Below, in pieces: positions 43,089-52,243 of a stretch of DNA of 64,000 nt. Each line of letters starts with the position of its first letter. Within the stretch, counting starts at the first letter, position 1. A program made the position numbers and the translations under genes. The stretch is from the NCBI RefSeq assembly GCF_004570865.1, contig NZ_SPQS01000011.1, positions 208,775 to 272,774 of the forward strand. Reading direction: 5' to 3'. The notes beneath the pieces were generated by a model. The model saw only the letters and a program-made list of their open reading frames with translations. It did no database searches and was not told the origin of the DNA. Source of the DNA: Bradyrhizobium frederickii (GTDB lineage Bacteria > Pseudomonadota > Alphaproteobacteria > Rhizobiales > Xanthobacteraceae).

Positions 43089-43748
43089 TTAGTAGCGCCG
43101 CAAAATCTCGTTGAATTTGGGATCGGTCACTTTCGTGGTTTCGAGCAGCAGCGACTTGCCTTGCGGCGTTGCCTGCACGTAGGCCGCGACCAGCAGCGGC
43201 TCGTAACGAGGGCGGTTGGCGAGCGCGGTGCGGATGTCGGATTGCGCCAGCAGCCTGATCTCCTCGTCCGTTGCGGCGGCGCCCGAGGTCACGGTCCGGA
43301 CGCGAGACATGGCAACGTCGATCGGCACCGATCCGGTCAGGTAGGACATCTTCACCGCTGGCGTCGCCGCCTCGCCGGCCTGGGCCTGCAGCGTGCCGAG
43401 CGTCAGCCACAGTGCCGGCCTGATCGGCGAGACCTTCAAGGCTGCCACGACGGCGGCCTGCGCCGCCTTGTTCTCGCTGGCCCTTCCGCCCGCATCGGTT
43501 GCAGGACGGTGAAGAACGTCAGCGGCCGTCGCTGCCGCGTAATTGGCAAGCAAGTCGCCGTCCCATGAAAAGGATGCCAAACGGCCGGCGGTCGCCAGCT
43601 TGGCCTTCTCAGGCGGAATCTCGCCCGAGAACAAATCACTCGCGCGAAAGTTCGGCCGTATCAGGTCGCCGTAGAATTCCATGCCGGCATGAAGCGCCAG
43701 CACGATCGCAGTTGAGATGCCGATGACGCGAAGCAGGATCATGTTCAT
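43089..43748 (-). CDS. Membrane-anchored protein at edge of EPS locus
   Basis: 219-residue protein, not recognised. An uncleaved or signal-anchor helix at the N-terminus (MILLRVIGISTAIVLALHAG) precedes an alanine-rich helical domain that could be TPR-like (ANYAAATAADVLHR, AAVVAALKVSPIRPALWLTLGTLQA, LLAQSDIRTALANRPRYEPLL). Helical-repeat proteins of this layout accompany polysaccharide polymerases, so a scaffold role in exopolysaccharide assembly is possible. Transcribed the same way as the phosphatase gene that lies on its upstream side, 61 bases away. Confidence 0.65.
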   Translation of the reverse strand: MNMILLRVIGISTAIVLALHAGMEFYGDLIRPNFRASDLFSGEIPPEKAKLATAGRLASFSWDGDLLANYAAATAADVLHRPATDAGGRASENKAAQAAVVAALKVSPIRPALWLTLGTLQAQAGEAATPAVKMSYLTGSVPIDVAMSRVRTVTSGAAATDEEIRLLAQSDIRTALANRPRYEPLLVAAYVQATPQGKSLLLETTKVTDPKFNEILRRY

Positions 43749-43809
43749 GGTGAAATCGGCGAGGCCTGTGAGGGCGAAACGAGCAAGGATTTGAAAGTAA
43801 GGCAGGGAT

Positions 43810-44547
43810 TCAAATGGCCAACAGACTATCGCCCTGGATCGTCAGCAGCGTCAAGTTTCCGGTCGCGTAAGCGCCGGTGTCGATGTTGATGCGGTTCGGG
43901 CGAATGTCGGGCACGCTGACCGGCGTATGACCGTGGACGATGTATTTGCCGAAGCGTTCTTCGGAGGCGAGGAACTCCTCGCGGATCCAGAGCATGTCCT
44001 CATCCTTCTGGCGCTCGAGCGCGACGCCGGGCTTGACGCCGGCGTGCACGAAGAAGAAGTCGCCGCAGGTAAAGGACGACGGCAATTGCTGCAGGAAGGC
44101 GAGGTGCTCGGGCGGCAGCGCGCGCCTCAGTCCTTCGATCAGTTCGACCTGTTGCTCCGCCGACGGGTTCATGGTCGGCGTGATGCCGTAGGAGACCAGC
44201 GTCAAGAGGCCGCCATAATGGCGCCACTCCTGCAGGCGGGCGGGGTCCTTGAGGACCTCGAGCAGGAAGACCTCGTGATTGCCCTTCAGGCAGACCGTCT
44301 CATGTGACTTCGAGCGCGCGATCAGCAGATCGAGCACGGCGCGCGAGTCCGGGCCGCGGTCGACATAGTCGCCGAGGAAGACCTGAATGGCCCGCCCGGG
44401 CGTGGAACGGGCCAGATCGGCGTCGATGACGGTTAACAGCGATTGAAGCAGATCGGCGCGGCCGTGCACGTCGCCGATTGCATAGACGCGAACGCCGTCG
44501 GGAAGCCGCGGCTTGGACTTCTTTCGAAAACGGGAGGAGAGGCCCAT
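43810..44547 (-). CDS. PPP-family metallophosphatase (serine/threonine phosphatase-like)
   Basis: 245-residue cytoplasmic phosphoesterase. All PPP metal-binding motifs are present: GDVHGR (near residue 25), GDYVDRGP, GNHE, and HGHTPV towards the C-terminus, with a final Asp in INIDTGAY. Bacterial PPP enzymes of this size (PrpA/PphA-like) dephosphorylate phosphoproteins or dinucleotides. It lies in the exopolysaccharide locus that also holds a tyrosine autokinase, but a PPP enzyme is not the classic Wzb partner. Protein-Ser/Thr phosphatase or ApaH-like activity cannot be separated from sequence. Confidence 0.9.
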   Translation of the reverse strand: MGLSSRFRKKSKPRLPDGVRVYAIGDVHGRADLLQSLLTVIDADLARSTPGRAIQVFLGDYVDRGPDSRAVLDLLIARSKSHETVCLKGNHEVFLLEVLKDPARLQEWRHYGGLLTLVSYGITPTMNPSAEQQVELIEGLRRALPPEHLAFLQQLPSSFTCGDFFFVHAGVKPGVALERQKDEDMLWIREEFLASEERFGKYIVHGHTPVSVPDIRPNRINIDTGAYATGNLTLLTIQGDSLLAI

Positions 44548-44741
44548 CAGGTCGGTCGAATCGGATCCAGCGTCACGAGCGGAACGTTGTGACCGCTCTT
44601 AGCAGAACAAGTCACACATCGGTATTCTTAATTGTTTCCGACCAAGTCGCCCGCATTTTGATTAAAGGGTCGTGCGGCCCTTGAGCCGTATTTCAAGACG
44701 TATCGCGTAGCGTCTCCCCCAACAAGAACGGGGAGCGCGAC

Positions 44742-45368
44742 ATGCGCAAAGTTGTAAAGTTCCTTGCGGCCGTGGCCGCAATCGTGGTTGCTGCGGGGGT
44801 GCAGCAGCGCGCCGAAGCCGCTTTCGTCGGCGCGCCCTTGGGGCTGCGCGGTGCCATCCAGTACATCAAGTTCGACCAGCCGACGCTGGCGCCGATGGCC
44901 TTCACGTTGTTCTGCCTGAAGTACAAGGACGAGTGCAAGCCGCGGCCGCAGCAGATCGTGTTCAGGGGCGGCCGGCTGAAGCTCACGGCCGAGCGGCTGG
45001 CGCAGATGCAAGATGTCAACCGGCAGGTCAATACCGCGATCCGTCCCGAGGCCAATCTGGAAGGACTGCGCGGCGAGAAATGGCTGCTGCATCCGGCGAG
45101 CGGCGACTGCAACGACTACGCTGTGACAAAACGCCACGAATTGATCGCCAAGGGCTTTCCGGCGCGCGCGGTGCTGCTCAGCGAGGTCGTGACCACCTGG
45201 GGCGAGCATCATCTCGTGGTCGTGGTGCGGACCTTCTCCGGCGATCTCGTGCTGGACAATCTCTCCGGGCACATCCTGCCGTGGTCGAAGAAGCCCTATC
45301 GCTGGGTCCGCATTCAATCGCCCAAGAACCCGAACTACTGGGCCTCGCTCGGCGACCGCTCGGTCTGA
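44742..45368 (+). CDS. LapG-like transglutaminase-fold cysteine protease (BTLCP)
   Basis: 208-residue exported protein with a signal peptide ending in AEA. The triad of the bacterial transglutaminase-like cysteine proteinases is visible: C123 in GDCNDYAV, H157 in GEHHLVVVV, D172 in LVLDNL. Relatives such as LapG cut large adhesins in the periplasm and release cells from surfaces; they are usually held by the c-di-GMP receptor LapD. No LapD or LapA gene is in this window, so the target is unknown. GGGGAG six bases upstream supports ATG 44742. It sits in the exopolysaccharide locus. Confidence 0.88.
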   Translation: MRKVVKFLAAVAAIVVAAGVQQRAEAAFVGAPLGLRGAIQYIKFDQPTLAPMAFTLFCLKYKDECKPRPQQIVFRGGRLKLTAERLAQMQDVNRQVNTAIRPEANLEGLRGEKWLLHPASGDCNDYAVTKRHELIAKGFPARAVLLSEVVTTWGEHHLVVVVRTFSGDLVLDNLSGHILPWSKKPYRWVRIQSPKNPNYWASLGDRSV

Positions 45369-45379
45369 TCACCCGCGCT

Positions 45380-46702
45380 CTATCGTGATCCGGACTGGCT
45401 GACGCTCTGCGACAGCCCCAGTCCCGCGATCACCGAAAGACACAGGATTGCCGCGGGCCGCAGCAGCCCGGGACCTGCGAAGCTCTGAACCAGCGCAAAG
45501 AGCAGACAGGCCGCGGCGGACGCGGGGAAGAAAGAGTCGCGTCCACGCTGCAAAGCGCCGAACACCAGCCGCACCAGAGCGATCAGGCTCGATAGCACCG
45601 CCACCGCGAGACCGATCGCTCCCATGCCGGTGAAGATCGCCGTCGCCGTGGACGGTGCCATCAAGGCCGCGCCGGCATCGCCGCTCTGATAGATCCTGCC
45701 CAGAGCCGAAAACGTTCCTGCGCCCGCCCCGAACCAGCGCGTGTCCGCCAACATCCGCTCCAGCGCCGCTCGCGTCTCAGCGCCCATCTCGGGGACAAGC
45801 CGCATGAGGATTGGCCCGGAGCTCTGTTCGAACAGGAAGGTCAGGACAATGGCCGCCCCGATCAGCGCGGCAATGGCTAGCGCGCCGGCGGCCAATGGCG
45901 ACAGATCAAGCCGGCGGATGACGAGGATCAGCAGGATCAAGACAACGCCGAAGCCTGCGGCGATCGCGTTGTTGGTCCCGGAAAAGGCAAAGACCGCAGC
46001 TGCGCTAATCAAGGCTCCCGCAAGTCCCAACAGACCAAGCACGACCGAGCGAAGCAGCGAATGACGCGTTTCGGCCCGCTCCGCGGCAAGCTGCATGACC
46101 GCCAGGTTCAGGACGAGGCCGAAGCCAGCCAGGGTTGTTGCCAGTTCGGAAGTTGCGGCGGCCTGTGCGCCTGCCGGTGACAGCCGACGCAGATCCAGGG
46201 TCAGGGCGGCGACTGCGGTGACACCGCCGAGGACAAACAGAACCAGCTCGGCGCGGCCGCGATCGCGGACCACCACGATCGTCACACCGAGCAGCGCGAT
46301 CGCGGCCAGCGCCAGCATCAATGCGTTCAGGGTCAGGCCGAGATCGGCGGTGATCGGCCCGAACGAGAGGCCACGGAAGACCTCGCGAGCGCTCGCCCAG
46401 ATTGGATGCCCAAAGCCCAGCGGAAGCGGCATCAGTTGAGCCGCGATCAACAGCGGAATGGCGATCAGGATCCAGCGGCCCCAGGAGGTGGCGCGAACAT
46501 AATGCTCGTAGTCGGCCTTTCGCGTGCTCGAGGCGGCGGCCAGCAAGCTGAGCGCAGCCGCCATCGTCCCGAGCTGCGCCCCGAGCGTGGCGCCGGCGAT
46601 GTCGAGAGAGGAAGCGGAAACGACGGAGACGATGAGGGCAAAATAAGCGAGGGACAAACGGCGCTCGACAAGGAATCCTGAAACGGTCAGGTCACCATAC
46701 AA
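45380..46702 (-). CDS. O-antigen ligase/polymerase-like membrane protein
   Basis: 440-residue protein with about 11 transmembrane helices. The loop RMLADTRWFGAGAGTFSALGRIYQ near residue 320 matches the Wzy_C/WaaL pattern (GxGxGTF after a polar extracytoplasmic loop). Helices before and after it are Ala/Leu-rich. This family joins or transfers polysaccharide at the outer face of the inner membrane. It is one of three such proteins in the locus. It is transcribed away from the exporter, and its specific job is unclear. Confidence 0.65.
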   Translation of the reverse strand: MYGDLTVSGFLVERRLSLAYFALIVSVVSASSLDIAGATLGAQLGTMAAALSLLAAASSTRKADYEHYVRATSWGRWILIAIPLLIAAQLMPLPLGFGHPIWASAREVFRGLSFGPITADLGLTLNALMLALAAIALLGVTIVVVRDRGRAELVLFVLGGVTAVAALTLDLRRLSPAGAQAAATSELATTLAGFGLVLNLAVMQLAAERAETRHSLLRSVVLGLLGLAGALISAAAVFAFSGTNNAIAAGFGVVLILLILVIRRLDLSPLAAGALAIAALIGAAIVLTFLFEQSSGPILMRLVPEMGAETRAALERMLADTRWFGAGAGTFSALGRIYQSGDAGAALMAPSTATAIFTGMGAIGLAVAVLSSLIALVRLVFGALQRGRDSFFPASAAACLLFALVQSFAGPGLLRPAAILCLSVIAGLGLSQSVSQSGSR

Positions 46703-46740
46703 GCGAGCGGTGCGTTTTCAAACAGAGGCCTGCGTCGCGA

Positions 46741-47016
46741 TCAGCGCGTGGCCTTGACCGGTCGACCGAAGACGCGGGTGGCGCGTGCGGCGGCAAGGGC
46801 AAAGCGCGCCCCCGAACCGAAGAGGTAACCGCCTTGGAGGGCGATGGCGGCGAACACCGCAGCCTTTAGGCCTTCAAGGAAGCCAAGGCTGGTCATCATG
46901 CTAACCGGCAGCATGGTGAGCACCAAAGCGAATGTGACAGGCAGCAGCACCAGGACGCGAAAGCGTTGGCCCAGCACGGCACCTACCAGAAAGCTGAAAA
47001 TCAAAAAGGCGGTCAT
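46741..47016 (-). CDS. Small membrane protein of the EPS locus
   Basis: 91-residue inner-membrane protein with about three helices (TAFLIFSFLVGAVLG, VLVLLPVTFALVLTMLPVSM, GLKAAVFAAIALQGGYLFG) and a basic tail (ARATRVFGRPVKATR). GGAG nine bases before ATG 47016 selects this start; the ATG at 47025 lies on the ribosome site. It lies 38 bases before the polymerase-like gene on the same strand. Function unknown. Confidence 0.7.
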   Translation of the reverse strand: MTAFLIFSFLVGAVLGQRFRVLVLLPVTFALVLTMLPVSMMTSLGFLEGLKAAVFAAIALQGGYLFGSGARFALAAARATRVFGRPVKATR

Positions 47017-47092
47017 CCGAAACATTCTCCGTGCTTCGGACCCTAGGTTCCCCTCCCTAAAAAGACCCTTAAGTTGTATGGCTAAATTTGGC

Positions 47093-47665
47093 CTATTGGC
47101 TGCAATTTGCCAAAAGTGAATGGTAGGCCTCGCGCAGCCCAGCCAGCGCCACCACACCCTTGATCTCGCTGTCGCTTTCCCTGACCACGACGGACAGCGA
47201 GGCCGCCGTCTGCCACTTGCCGGCGGCAAAGGCCGAGACCTCGTCGGGCAGCAGCACCGCGGCCCCGGCGGCGGCCATGCTGGCGTCAAAGGTTAAAGTG
47301 CCGCCGCCGCTCGCGGCGATGCTGACCTTGGGGTGGCTCCTGGGCGGGAAGGGCCGGATCAGGGCTACCAGCACATCGACCTTGCCCTTCGGGGCGCAGC
47401 GAACAATCAGGCCGGCGAAGTCCGGGTCCGACTGGGTGGTGTCCGCGGTCTTCGTGATCGCGGCAAAGCTCTCGCCGTCCTTGGCCCCTTGGGTCCGGGT
47501 GAATTTCCAAACGGACGTGGACGCAGGCGCGGCCACCTCGACAACGGCCGCGCCGCGGCACCACGACCCCGCGCTGCCAGGGCAGGGGACGGCGGGCCTC
47601 CAGGCGCGATCGGCGGCGCCAAGGAGGGAGCCCGCCAACAGCGGGATCAGAACGAGGCCAGACAC
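47093..47665 (-). CDS. Exported protein of unknown function, EPS locus
   Basis: 190-residue exported protein starting at GTG 47665 with AGGA eight bases upstream. A short hydrophobic leader (SGLVLIPLLAGSLLGA) is followed by a two-part domain. SVWKFTRTQGAKDGESFAAITKTADTTQSDPDFAGLIVRC resembles exported stress/invasion-associated proteins, and KVDVLVALIRPFPPRSHPKV and VVVRESDSEIKGVVALAGLREAYH follow. Three cysteines lie outside the leader. It is divergent from the wza-like gene; the 276 bases between hold the promoter region of the export genes but no motif I can name. Confidence 0.65.
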   Translation of the reverse strand: MSGLVLIPLLAGSLLGAADRAWRPAVPCPGSAGSWCRGAAVVEVAAPASTSVWKFTRTQGAKDGESFAAITKTADTTQSDPDFAGLIVRCAPKGKVDVLVALIRPFPPRSHPKVSIAASGGGTLTFDASMAAAGAAVLLPDEVSAFAAGKWQTAASLSVVVRESDSEIKGVVALAGLREAYHSLLANCSQ

Positions 47666-47941
47666 GGGGAGTTCCTATCCTTAACAGCCCAGACTTAGCA
47701 GACGGCCGAGAGGTCAAGAAGCCTTGCGCTCGACACACTGAGCCCTCGACTGGGGCGATCTGCTCTCGAACCGAGCACACGAAATACAACAAATGGTCAC
47801 AAAGGGTTAAACAGAGCCCCAAAGAGTGGCTCACACGCAACAGTGGCTGACCGATTGCTCCGTTAACCACCGGGAACCCTTGTCGCACCACCCCCTAGGC
47901 CGTACCAATTTACGTCACTTGGGGACCCTCGGGCGCGATTC

Positions 47942-49144
47942 ATGTCATCTATTGCCAAGACCTATGTGTTGAAGCCGGCGCTGCTGGCGGCCGCTTTGGC
48001 GCTCGGGGCGTGTTCGACCAATCCGGGGTCGGGACCGCTCACTGACGACGTCAACAACAAGATCCAGACGGAAAACGCGCCGGCCTACGAGCTGGTGCCG
48101 CTCAATCCGGCGACGGTGAAGATCCTGCACACCCATGAGCCCAAGGGCCTCGCCGGCGTGTTCACCGATCGCCGTCCGCCCGCCAGCATCGTGTTCGGCA
48201 TCGGCGACGTCGTCAGCGTGACCATCTTCGAAGCCGCGGCAGGCGGTCTGTTCATCCCGGCGGAAGCCGGCGTCCGTCCCGGTAACTATGTGACGATCCC
48301 GGATCAGTCGGTCGACAATGACGGCTTCATCACCGTGCCCTATGCTGGTCAGATCAAGGCGGCGGGCCTGACGGCGGTTCAGATTCAGCGAGCTGTCGTT
48401 GAAAAGATATCAAACCGCGCCATCGAGCCGCAGGTTGTGGTCGCGATGTCCTCGCAACGCACTCAGCTGATCAGCGTGCTCGGCGAAGTCAATTCGCCGG
48501 CGCGTTATCCGGCGAGCGCGGCGGGTGCGAAGGACCGCGTGCTTGATGCAATCACCCGCGCCGGCGGCATCAAGGGCCAGGGCTTCGAGACCTGGGTCAT
48601 GCTGGAGCGTGGCGGCCGCCGGGCCACCGTGCCGTTCGAAAATCTCGTGATGGCGCCCGAGAACAACGTCTATGTTCGTCCCGACGACAGCATCTACGTC
48701 TATCGCGAACAGCAGAAGTTCCTGGCGTTCGGCGCCAGCGGCCAGAGCGGCGAGTTCAACTTCGATGCCTGGCGTATCAACCTCGGCGAAGCCGTCGGCA
48801 AGGCTGGTGGCCTGCTCGATGGCCAGGCCGACCCGGCTGCCGTCTATCTCTATCGTCGCGAGCCGCGCGAGGTCGCGGCCCAGCTCGGCATCGACGTGAG
48901 CAGGTACACTTCGGAGACGATTCCGGTCATCTTCAACGTCAACTTCCGCGATCCGGGCGGTTTCTTCCTCGCGACCAAGGTCATGATGAAGAATGGCGAC
49001 ATCATCTACGTCTCGAACTCGCGCAACGTCGAAGTTACCAAGTTCTTGAACTACCTGCGCGTGATCATGGCGACCGGCAGCGATGCGGTGAACCTCAGCA
49101 ACGACGCCCTGATCTTCCGCAACAACGTCAAGCTGGCGCCGTAA
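47942..49144 (+). CDS. Wza-type polysaccharide export lipoprotein
   Basis: 400-residue outer-membrane secretin-like exporter of exopolysaccharide. The lipobox LALGAC places the lipidated Cys near residue 24. A poly_export domain follows (IVFGIGDVVSVTIFEAAAGGLFI, then SVDNDGFITVPYAGQIKAAGLT), then SLBB domains (LISVLGEVNSPARYPASA, and the later FNFDAWRINLGEAVGKAGGLLDGQAD). The C-terminal stretch GDIIYVSNSRNVEVTKFLNYL fits the membrane-crossing part. It acts with the ExoP/Wzc protein encoded at 52.4 kb. It is first of the forward export genes and is followed by a strong terminator. Confidence 0.92.
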   Translation: MSSIAKTYVLKPALLAAALALGACSTNPGSGPLTDDVNNKIQTENAPAYELVPLNPATVKILHTHEPKGLAGVFTDRRPPASIVFGIGDVVSVTIFEAAAGGLFIPAEAGVRPGNYVTIPDQSVDNDGFITVPYAGQIKAAGLTAVQIQRAVVEKISNRAIEPQVVVAMSSQRTQLISVLGEVNSPARYPASAAGAKDRVLDAITRAGGIKGQGFETWVMLERGGRRATVPFENLVMAPENNVYVRPDDSIYVYREQQKFLAFGASGQSGEFNFDAWRINLGEAVGKAGGLLDGQADPAAVYLYRREPREVAAQLGIDVSRYTSETIPVIFNVNFRDPGGFFLATKVMMKNGDIIYVSNSRNVEVTKFLNYLRVIMATGSDAVNLSNDALIFRNNVKLAP

Positions 49145-49170
49145 GACGCCGACTTGATCGACCAACAGCG

Positions 49171-49199
49171 ATGGCACCGGGGCTTTGTCCCGGTGCCAT
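49171..49199 (+). terminator. Intrinsic terminator after wza-like gene
   Basis: ATGGCACCGGG (49171-49181) pairs with CCCGGTGCCAT (49189-49199) over a 7-nt loop GCTTTGT. TTTCGTTTC follows, giving a classic hairpin and T-rich tail 27 bases after the stop. Confidence 0.85.
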
Positions 49200-49313
49200 T
49201 TTCGTTTCGCGATCCCATCGGTATGGTCGGGGCCGCGGGGATACCGCTGGGAACAAGGCGCCACTGAGTACGTCGCGCCGCTCACCCGCAGCGTTGCAAG
49301 GGGCTTCAGCTTC

Positions 49314-49895
49314 ATGCGCTTTCGAACGTTTGGCCGCCTGCCGGCTCTCGTCTTGATCGCTCTCGGGCTTGCATCGGCCGGAACGGCTCTCGGCGCCGCC
49401 GCAGAGCTCGGCGTCCGTCACAGGATCGACGTGATGGTCTCTGCCGAGCCTGATGCCCCGATCTTGTCGCGCCTCAAGGGCGCCAAGGGCGAGCTGTCCT
49501 TTACCGTCCGCCTGTCGGCGAACTCCAAGGAGAGCAAGTTCTTCGGCATGCTGCGCCCGTCTTTCCCGGATATCGTCGTCCCCGATGGCGCGGGCCAACC
49601 GCTGGTGCAGCAGACCAAGCTCTGGGAGGAGGAGGTCTGCCATCAGCGCCGCGGCCTGCCGAAGGTCACCGTGACCCAGCTCGCTGGGCATTTTGCGGAA
49701 GGCGAGGGCCGAATCGAGATTTCGGCCATCAACCGGCACATCGGCGTGCTGGTGCCGCCCGACGAATTAACCCCCGGAATAAAACTCGATCCGGGGAGTG
49801 ATAGCTTTGGGCTATTCTACGCCTTCCGGGCGCAGACCCGGAACAGCCGCCTCAACGTCGATGTGAAGATCTATCCCATTGATTGCTTCCTCTAG
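49314..49895 (+). CDS. Exported protein of unknown function, EPS locus
   Basis: 193-residue exported protein. ATG 49314 has AAGGGG about 11 bases upstream and begins the signal peptide (FGRLPALVLIALGLASAGTALG). The mature chain is beta-rich (HRIDVMVSAEPDAPILSRLKG; ELSFTVRLSANSKESKFFG; RIEISAINRHIGVLVPPDEL) and ends NVDVKIYPIDCFL. Two cysteines (EEEVCHQRR, DCFL) could pair. It lies between the exporter and the polymerase. A role in polysaccharide assembly is inferred from place only. Confidence 0.65.
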   Translation: MRFRTFGRLPALVLIALGLASAGTALGAAAELGVRHRIDVMVSAEPDAPILSRLKGAKGELSFTVRLSANSKESKFFGMLRPSFPDIVVPDGAGQPLVQQTKLWEEEVCHQRRGLPKVTVTQLAGHFAEGEGRIEISAINRHIGVLVPPDELTPGIKLDPGSDSFGLFYAFRAQTRNSRLNVDVKIYPIDCFL

Positions 49896-49927
49896 AAGCT
49901 CAAGCAAAGCTAGCCCCAACAACGACG

Positions 49928-51469
49928 ATGCGCCTTTGGCCTCCCCACATACGCTGGTCCAGGATTCGCTGGTCATGGAGCCTGCCCGCGACCGTCATCC
50001 TGTTCTTCGTGGCGGCCGGCGCGCCGTTCCCGTTCGGCTCGACCAACGATCTGTCGATCGCGTTCTGGTGCCTGTGCCTCGGGATCGCGGTGATGTTCGC
50101 GCCGACGCGCGATTTGCGCAGGCCGCATCTGTGGCTGCTCGCCGGGATCGGCGTCATCGTTGCTGCTTACGCCTTCGTGCTGCATGAGCAGCTGTCCGAT
50201 CATCCCTTGGTCGCGCCGTTCCAGCCGATCTGGAAGCAGGCCTCGGATCTGCTCGGCGTGCCGATCGCCCCGTCCGCCTCCATCGTCAAGAACGAGGCGT
50301 TCTTCGCGCTCGGCGCGCCGCTGGCCAACATCCTTGCCATCGTGCTCGGCATCACCGTCGGGGCGAACCGCGACCGCGCCCGCCGCCTGCTGTGGGTGCT
50401 CGCGATCTCCGGCGCGGCCTACGCGCTCTATGGCGTGCTCTCGTTCCTGATCGAGCCCACCATGATCCTGTGGCGCGACAAGACCGCTTATCTCGGCAGC
50501 GTCACCGGCACTTTCATCAACCGCAACACCGCGGCGGCCTATTTCGGCTCCTGCGCATTGATCTGGATGCTCCTGATCCTGGAGGACGTGCGCCGCCGGC
50601 TGCCGGAGCGGCACATCGAATGGCGGCGGCTGTCGCTCGATCTGCGCGCGATCCCGCCGAAACAGATCCTGCCGCAGCTGACCTGCCTGCTGATCTGCCT
50701 GATGGCGATGTTCATGACGACCTCGCGCGCCGGCGTCGGCCTGTCGCTGCTCGCGATGATCGTCTCGTTCACGCTGTTCCTGAGGAAAGACCTGCCGCCG
50801 CGCACCGGCATCTGGATCTCGCTCGGCTCCGGCGCCGCGGTCGCGCTCGGCCTGTTGCAGCTGCTCGGCGGCCGCGTCTCCAGCCGCTTCGACAGCCAGG
50901 GCCTGGTCGACGAGGGCCGCATCGAGGCCTGGAAATCGACGCTCAAAATCATCGCCGACAATCCTTGGGTAGGCACCGGCATGGGCACCTTCCAATGGGC
51001 CTTCCCGCCCTACCGCAGCCCCAACATCTCGATTCGCGGCATCTGGGACGCGGCGCATTCGACGCCGCTCGAGCTTGCCTCCGAGGTGGGCATCCCGATG
51101 GCACTGCTCATCGCGCTCGGCTGGGCCATCATGCTGCTGGTGCTGGCGCGGGGCGTGTTCGGACGCCGCCGCGATGTCATCATCCCGCTGGCGGCGGCGG
51201 CGACCGCAACGCTGTCGCTGCTGCATTCGTGCCTCGACTTCACGTTGCAGGTGCCCGGCTACAGCATTCCGTTCTTTGCACTTTTCGGCGCGGGCCTTTC
51301 GCAATCCTTCTCGAGCCGAGAAGGCCGATCCACGGCCGATGCCGTCTCCACCAGCCGGCGAGGCGAGGGCCGCCCGCAACCGCGGCGCCAGCCCCGCGAG
51401 CGAAGCCCGAGCTTCACAAAAGTGTCTAGATTTGAAGCATTTGCGCCGTTTACGAAGTCTTTAGAATAA
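49928..51469 (+). CDS. O-antigen ligase family membrane protein (Wzy/WaaL-like)
   Basis: 513-residue polytopic inner-membrane protein with 10-12 helices. Family marks are TGTFINRNTAAAYFGSCALIW in the central part and the C-terminal block GRIEAWKSTLKIIADNPWVGTGMGTFQWAFPPYR followed by HSTPLELASEVGIPMALLIALGW. This is the conserved H-containing loop of O-antigen ligases and polymerases. It probably polymerises or ligates the repeat unit in the periplasm. ATG 49928 is preferred; a TTG at 49883 would overlap the previous gene. A Ser/Arg-rich tail follows the last helix. Confidence 0.85.
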   Translation: MRLWPPHIRWSRIRWSWSLPATVILFFVAAGAPFPFGSTNDLSIAFWCLCLGIAVMFAPTRDLRRPHLWLLAGIGVIVAAYAFVLHEQLSDHPLVAPFQPIWKQASDLLGVPIAPSASIVKNEAFFALGAPLANILAIVLGITVGANRDRARRLLWVLAISGAAYALYGVLSFLIEPTMILWRDKTAYLGSVTGTFINRNTAAAYFGSCALIWMLLILEDVRRRLPERHIEWRRLSLDLRAIPPKQILPQLTCLLICLMAMFMTTSRAGVGLSLLAMIVSFTLFLRKDLPPRTGIWISLGSGAAVALGLLQLLGGRVSSRFDSQGLVDEGRIEAWKSTLKIIADNPWVGTGMGTFQWAFPPYRSPNISIRGIWDAAHSTPLELASEVGIPMALLIALGWAIMLLVLARGVFGRRRDVIIPLAAAATATLSLLHSCLDFTLQVPGYSIPFFALFGAGLSQSFSSREGRSTADAVSTSRRGEGRPQPRRQPRERSPSFTKVSRFEAFAPFTKSLE

Positions 51470-51570
51470 ATGGACAGTCCTTTTTTCTTCGGATAGGTTC
51501 CTGCACAGCACAGCCATTTGCCCGGGCCGAGGAAGCACATCGGGGCAGCTGATTTTTTGGAGGTTGGTTT

Positions 51571-52182
51571 ATGAGCGTTATCAGAATCGCGCTTCGCATG
51601 GCTGCGGCCGCGGCTCTCGCCGCGACGATTGCGACGGCCGCCAGCGCCGCCATTTATCCGCCGCAGCGCCAGCTGCCGGCCACCGTCATTTCCGAGTTCA
51701 AGGCCGCTCCCAACAGCCTCTTGCAGCAATATCCGACCGGCGGCCCGCAGCTGATCTCGCGCGTGCGCGATCTCGGCGCCTCCGATCCCACCACGGTGCC
51801 CGGCCTGATCGCGCTGCTGAAGGATCCCGCGACCACCACCGACCAGATGCGTGCGATCGTCGCCGGCCTCGCCCAGGTTGCCCGCATGGCCGCGCAGCAG
51901 GACCAGGCCTACGCCAACGAGATCCAAGCCGCGATCGCCGGCACCGGCAACCCCGACGTGATCGCCGCCTACCAGGCCGCGACCGGCGACGTCGCGATCG
52001 CCGCGACCGGCGGCGGCGCTGGCGGCGGCACCGGCGCAGGCGGCCCCACGGGCAACGGCTTCCCCACGGGCGGTGGTGGCGGCGGTGTCGTCGTGTTTGG
52101 TAACAACACGACCGGGAATAGCGCGCCCAACGGGGGCAGCGGCGGCGTCACTGGCAGCACGAACAGCGTCAGCCCGCGCTGA
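51571..52182 (+). CDS. Exported protein with glycine-rich tail, EPS locus
   Basis: 203-residue exported protein. GGAGG nine bases upstream fixes ATG 51571, and the signal peptide ends ASAAIYP. A helical domain (LQQYPTGGPQLISRVRDLGASDPTTVPGLIALLKDP; ATTTDQMRAIVAGLAQVARMAAQQ; AYANEIQAAIAGTGNPDVIAAYQ) occupies residues 35-145. The last 55 residues are glycine-rich low complexity. Not recognised beyond that. The position just upstream of the ExoP-like gene suggests a role in secretion or at the cell surface. Confidence 0.7.
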   Translation: MSVIRIALRMAAAAALAATIATAASAAIYPPQRQLPATVISEFKAAPNSLLQQYPTGGPQLISRVRDLGASDPTTVPGLIALLKDPATTTDQMRAIVAGLAQVARMAAQQDQAYANEIQAAIAGTGNPDVIAAYQAATGDVAIAATGGGAGGGTGAGGPTGNGFPTGGGGGGVVVFGNNTTGNSAPNGGSGGVTGSTNSVSPR

Positions 52183-52222
52183 TCGACCCCGTCCCAGCGG
52201 CTGGTCCATGACACCTCACGGC

Positions 52223-52243
52223 AGCGGCGCCAGCGGCGCCGCT
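52223..52243 (+). terminator. Intrinsic terminator before exoP-like gene
   Basis: AGCGGCGCC (52223-52231) pairs with GGCGCCGCT (52235-52243) over the 3-nt loop AGC and is followed by TTGCTTTTGCG. It closes the transcript of the glycine-rich protein gene. The 202 bases after it hold the presumed exoP promoter. Confidence 0.75.
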
